A DNA stretch of 53,712 nucleotides from Deltaproteobacteria bacterium (lineage in GTDB: Bacteria > Myxococcota > B64-G9): the NCBI GenBank assembly GCA_030622135.1, contig JAUXGL010000005.1:1-53712 (forward strand), given 5' to 3'. Below the pieces are notes generated by a model. It ran no database searches. It saw only the letters and a list, made by a program, of their open reading frames with translations, and was not told the DNA's origin. Positions 53,111 through 53,712 of this stretch are shown piece by piece; the first letter of the stretch is position 1; each line of letters starts with the position of its first letter. The position numbers and the translations under genes were made by a program.

Positions 53111-53712
53111 GTGTCCGCGAGCCGTTCTTCGCCCACCAGGGCTGGTACCCGGCAAGCCCGGAGGCTTGCCGGCAAGCGGTGCATGAGTATCTTTCAAGCC
53201 ACACGGGTTCCGTCAGAGGATCCGTTGCCGGGATCGTCCCGCACGCGGGGTGGGTTTTCTCCGGTCGCACCGCCGGACTCACTTTCGCCGCTCTGGCGGA
53301 CACCTCCCCCGATCTGGTGTTCGTCTTCGGCGGACACATGCACCCCGGCCAGCGTTGCGTCTGCATGCCCACCGGATCCTTCGGCACTCCCGTCGGCAAC
53401 GTATCGGTTAACGAGGCCATCGCCCACGAGTTGGTCTCCCGCTTCGGCTGCGAGGAGGAGACCCCCGATCGTTTCCAGCCCGACAACACCATCGAGCTTC
53501 AGATGCCCTTCGTCCACGAAGTCTGGCCCCAGGCCAAGGTGGTGGCCGTCCAGGTGCCCCCCGATGACACCGCCGAGGCGGTGGGCCGGTGGGCCGCGGA
53601 TCGGGCCCGGGACGCAAAGGCCACCGCCGTGGCAATCGGCTCGACCGATCTGACCCACTACGGCGCCAACTACGGCTTTTCGCCCAAGGGTCCGGGCGAT
53701 GAAGCCCTGCGC
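53107..53712 (+). CDS. amrB: AmmeMemoRadiSam system protein B (Memo family), 3' end outside the window
   Basis: At least 202 residues, running off the right edge. Seen: IVPHAGWVFSGRTAG near residue 43, VFGGHMHPG, DNTIELQMPFV, and IGSTDLTHYGANYGF near the end, all conserved in Memo proteins. The His residues in PHAGW, GGHMHPG and DLTHYG, with the Glu of IELQMPF, line the metal site of the family. It is related to class III extradiol dioxygenases but usually without that activity. The name comes from an operon with an AMMECR1 and a radical SAM protein, which may lie beyond the window. Confidence 0.9.
   Translation, partial: MSVREPFFAHQGWYPASPEACRQAVHEYLSSHTGSVRGSVAGIVPHAGWVFSGRTAGLTFAALADTSPDLVFVFGGHMHPGQRCVCMPTGSFGTPVGNVSVNEAIAHELVSRFGCEEETPDRFQPDNTIELQMPFVHEVWPQAKVVAVQVPPDDTAEAVGRWAADRARDAKATAVAIGSTDLTHYGANYGFSPKGPGDEALR

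Overview
This window reads as a piece of chromosome from a GC-rich, Gram-negative bacterium of the myxobacterial / former Deltaproteobacteria type. The evidence is the gene families: DUF4388-plus-J-domain proteins, PilZ proteins, FHA and FHA-GGDEF proteins, an AgmX/PglI C-terminal domain, PEGA and cysteine-repeat lipoproteins, and a PrkA-YeaH-SpoVR operon. The assignment is inference from gene content, not from a marker gene. Most genes sit in short, tightly spaced operons with clear GGAG-type ribosome binding sites.

Left part (1-11.5 kb): a membrane-anchored ChaN-like protein, a DUF234-type AAA ATPase behind a large operator-like palindrome, a radical SAM-cupin pair, and the stress/sporulation-type operon prkA-yeaH-spoVR followed by a PEGA lipoprotein and an FHA protein. 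11.5-15.3 kb is a scrap yard: a receiver-domain fragment, an AgmX/PglI-domain fragment starting at one copy of a 22-bp direct repeat, a PadR-regulated membrane protein whose stop codon lies in the end of an IS3-family remnant, the decayed IS itself, and two orphan fragments (FG-GAP-like and beta-barrel-like).

15.3-36.2 kb is orderly core DNA: FHA-GGDEF; an M23 peptidase-GH3 glucosaminidase-DUF4388/DnaJ operon; rpoZ with an unexplained structured intergenic region beside it; a Gld-type ABC exporter operon (ATPase, permease, GldG, DUF4340); DUF4388/J-like, pseudo-receiver-PilZ and double PilZ proteins; a transglutaminase lipoprotein; oligoendopeptidase F; and two tandem thiolases.

36.2-39.2 kb is an accessory island that I interpret as a decayed integron. 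A frame-broken integron-integrase remnant is followed by two gene cassettes, each closed by a recognisable attC site. Cassette 1 carries a protein with an abortive-infection C-terminal domain and its own operator-like palindromes. Cassette 2 carries a PIN-domain toxin-like protein and a small antitoxin-like partner. A MITE-like element with perfect 22-bp inverted repeats and a helix-turn-helix gene fragment follow, then an orphan DGQHR-domain (DndB-like) gene.

40.4-45.5 kb holds the most unusual locus: an apparent four-gene operon of ECF-type sigma factor, large propeller lipoprotein, zinc-finger anti-sigma factor, and an exported caspase-like peptidase fused to a C-terminal outer-membrane-barrel-like region. 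The architecture suggests an envelope-located, sigma-controlled caspase system; I do not recognise it as a described system.

The right end (45.7-53.7 kb) has an ABC-F ATPase, a zinc-ribbon membrane protein, a propeller-transglutaminase, ssb with a 9-bp hairpin behind it, a lipoprotein with about 15 cysteine repeats, a PH-like membrane protein, and the start of an AmmeMemoRadiSam protein B (Memo family) gene that runs off the window. I saw no tRNA, rRNA or CRISPR array.
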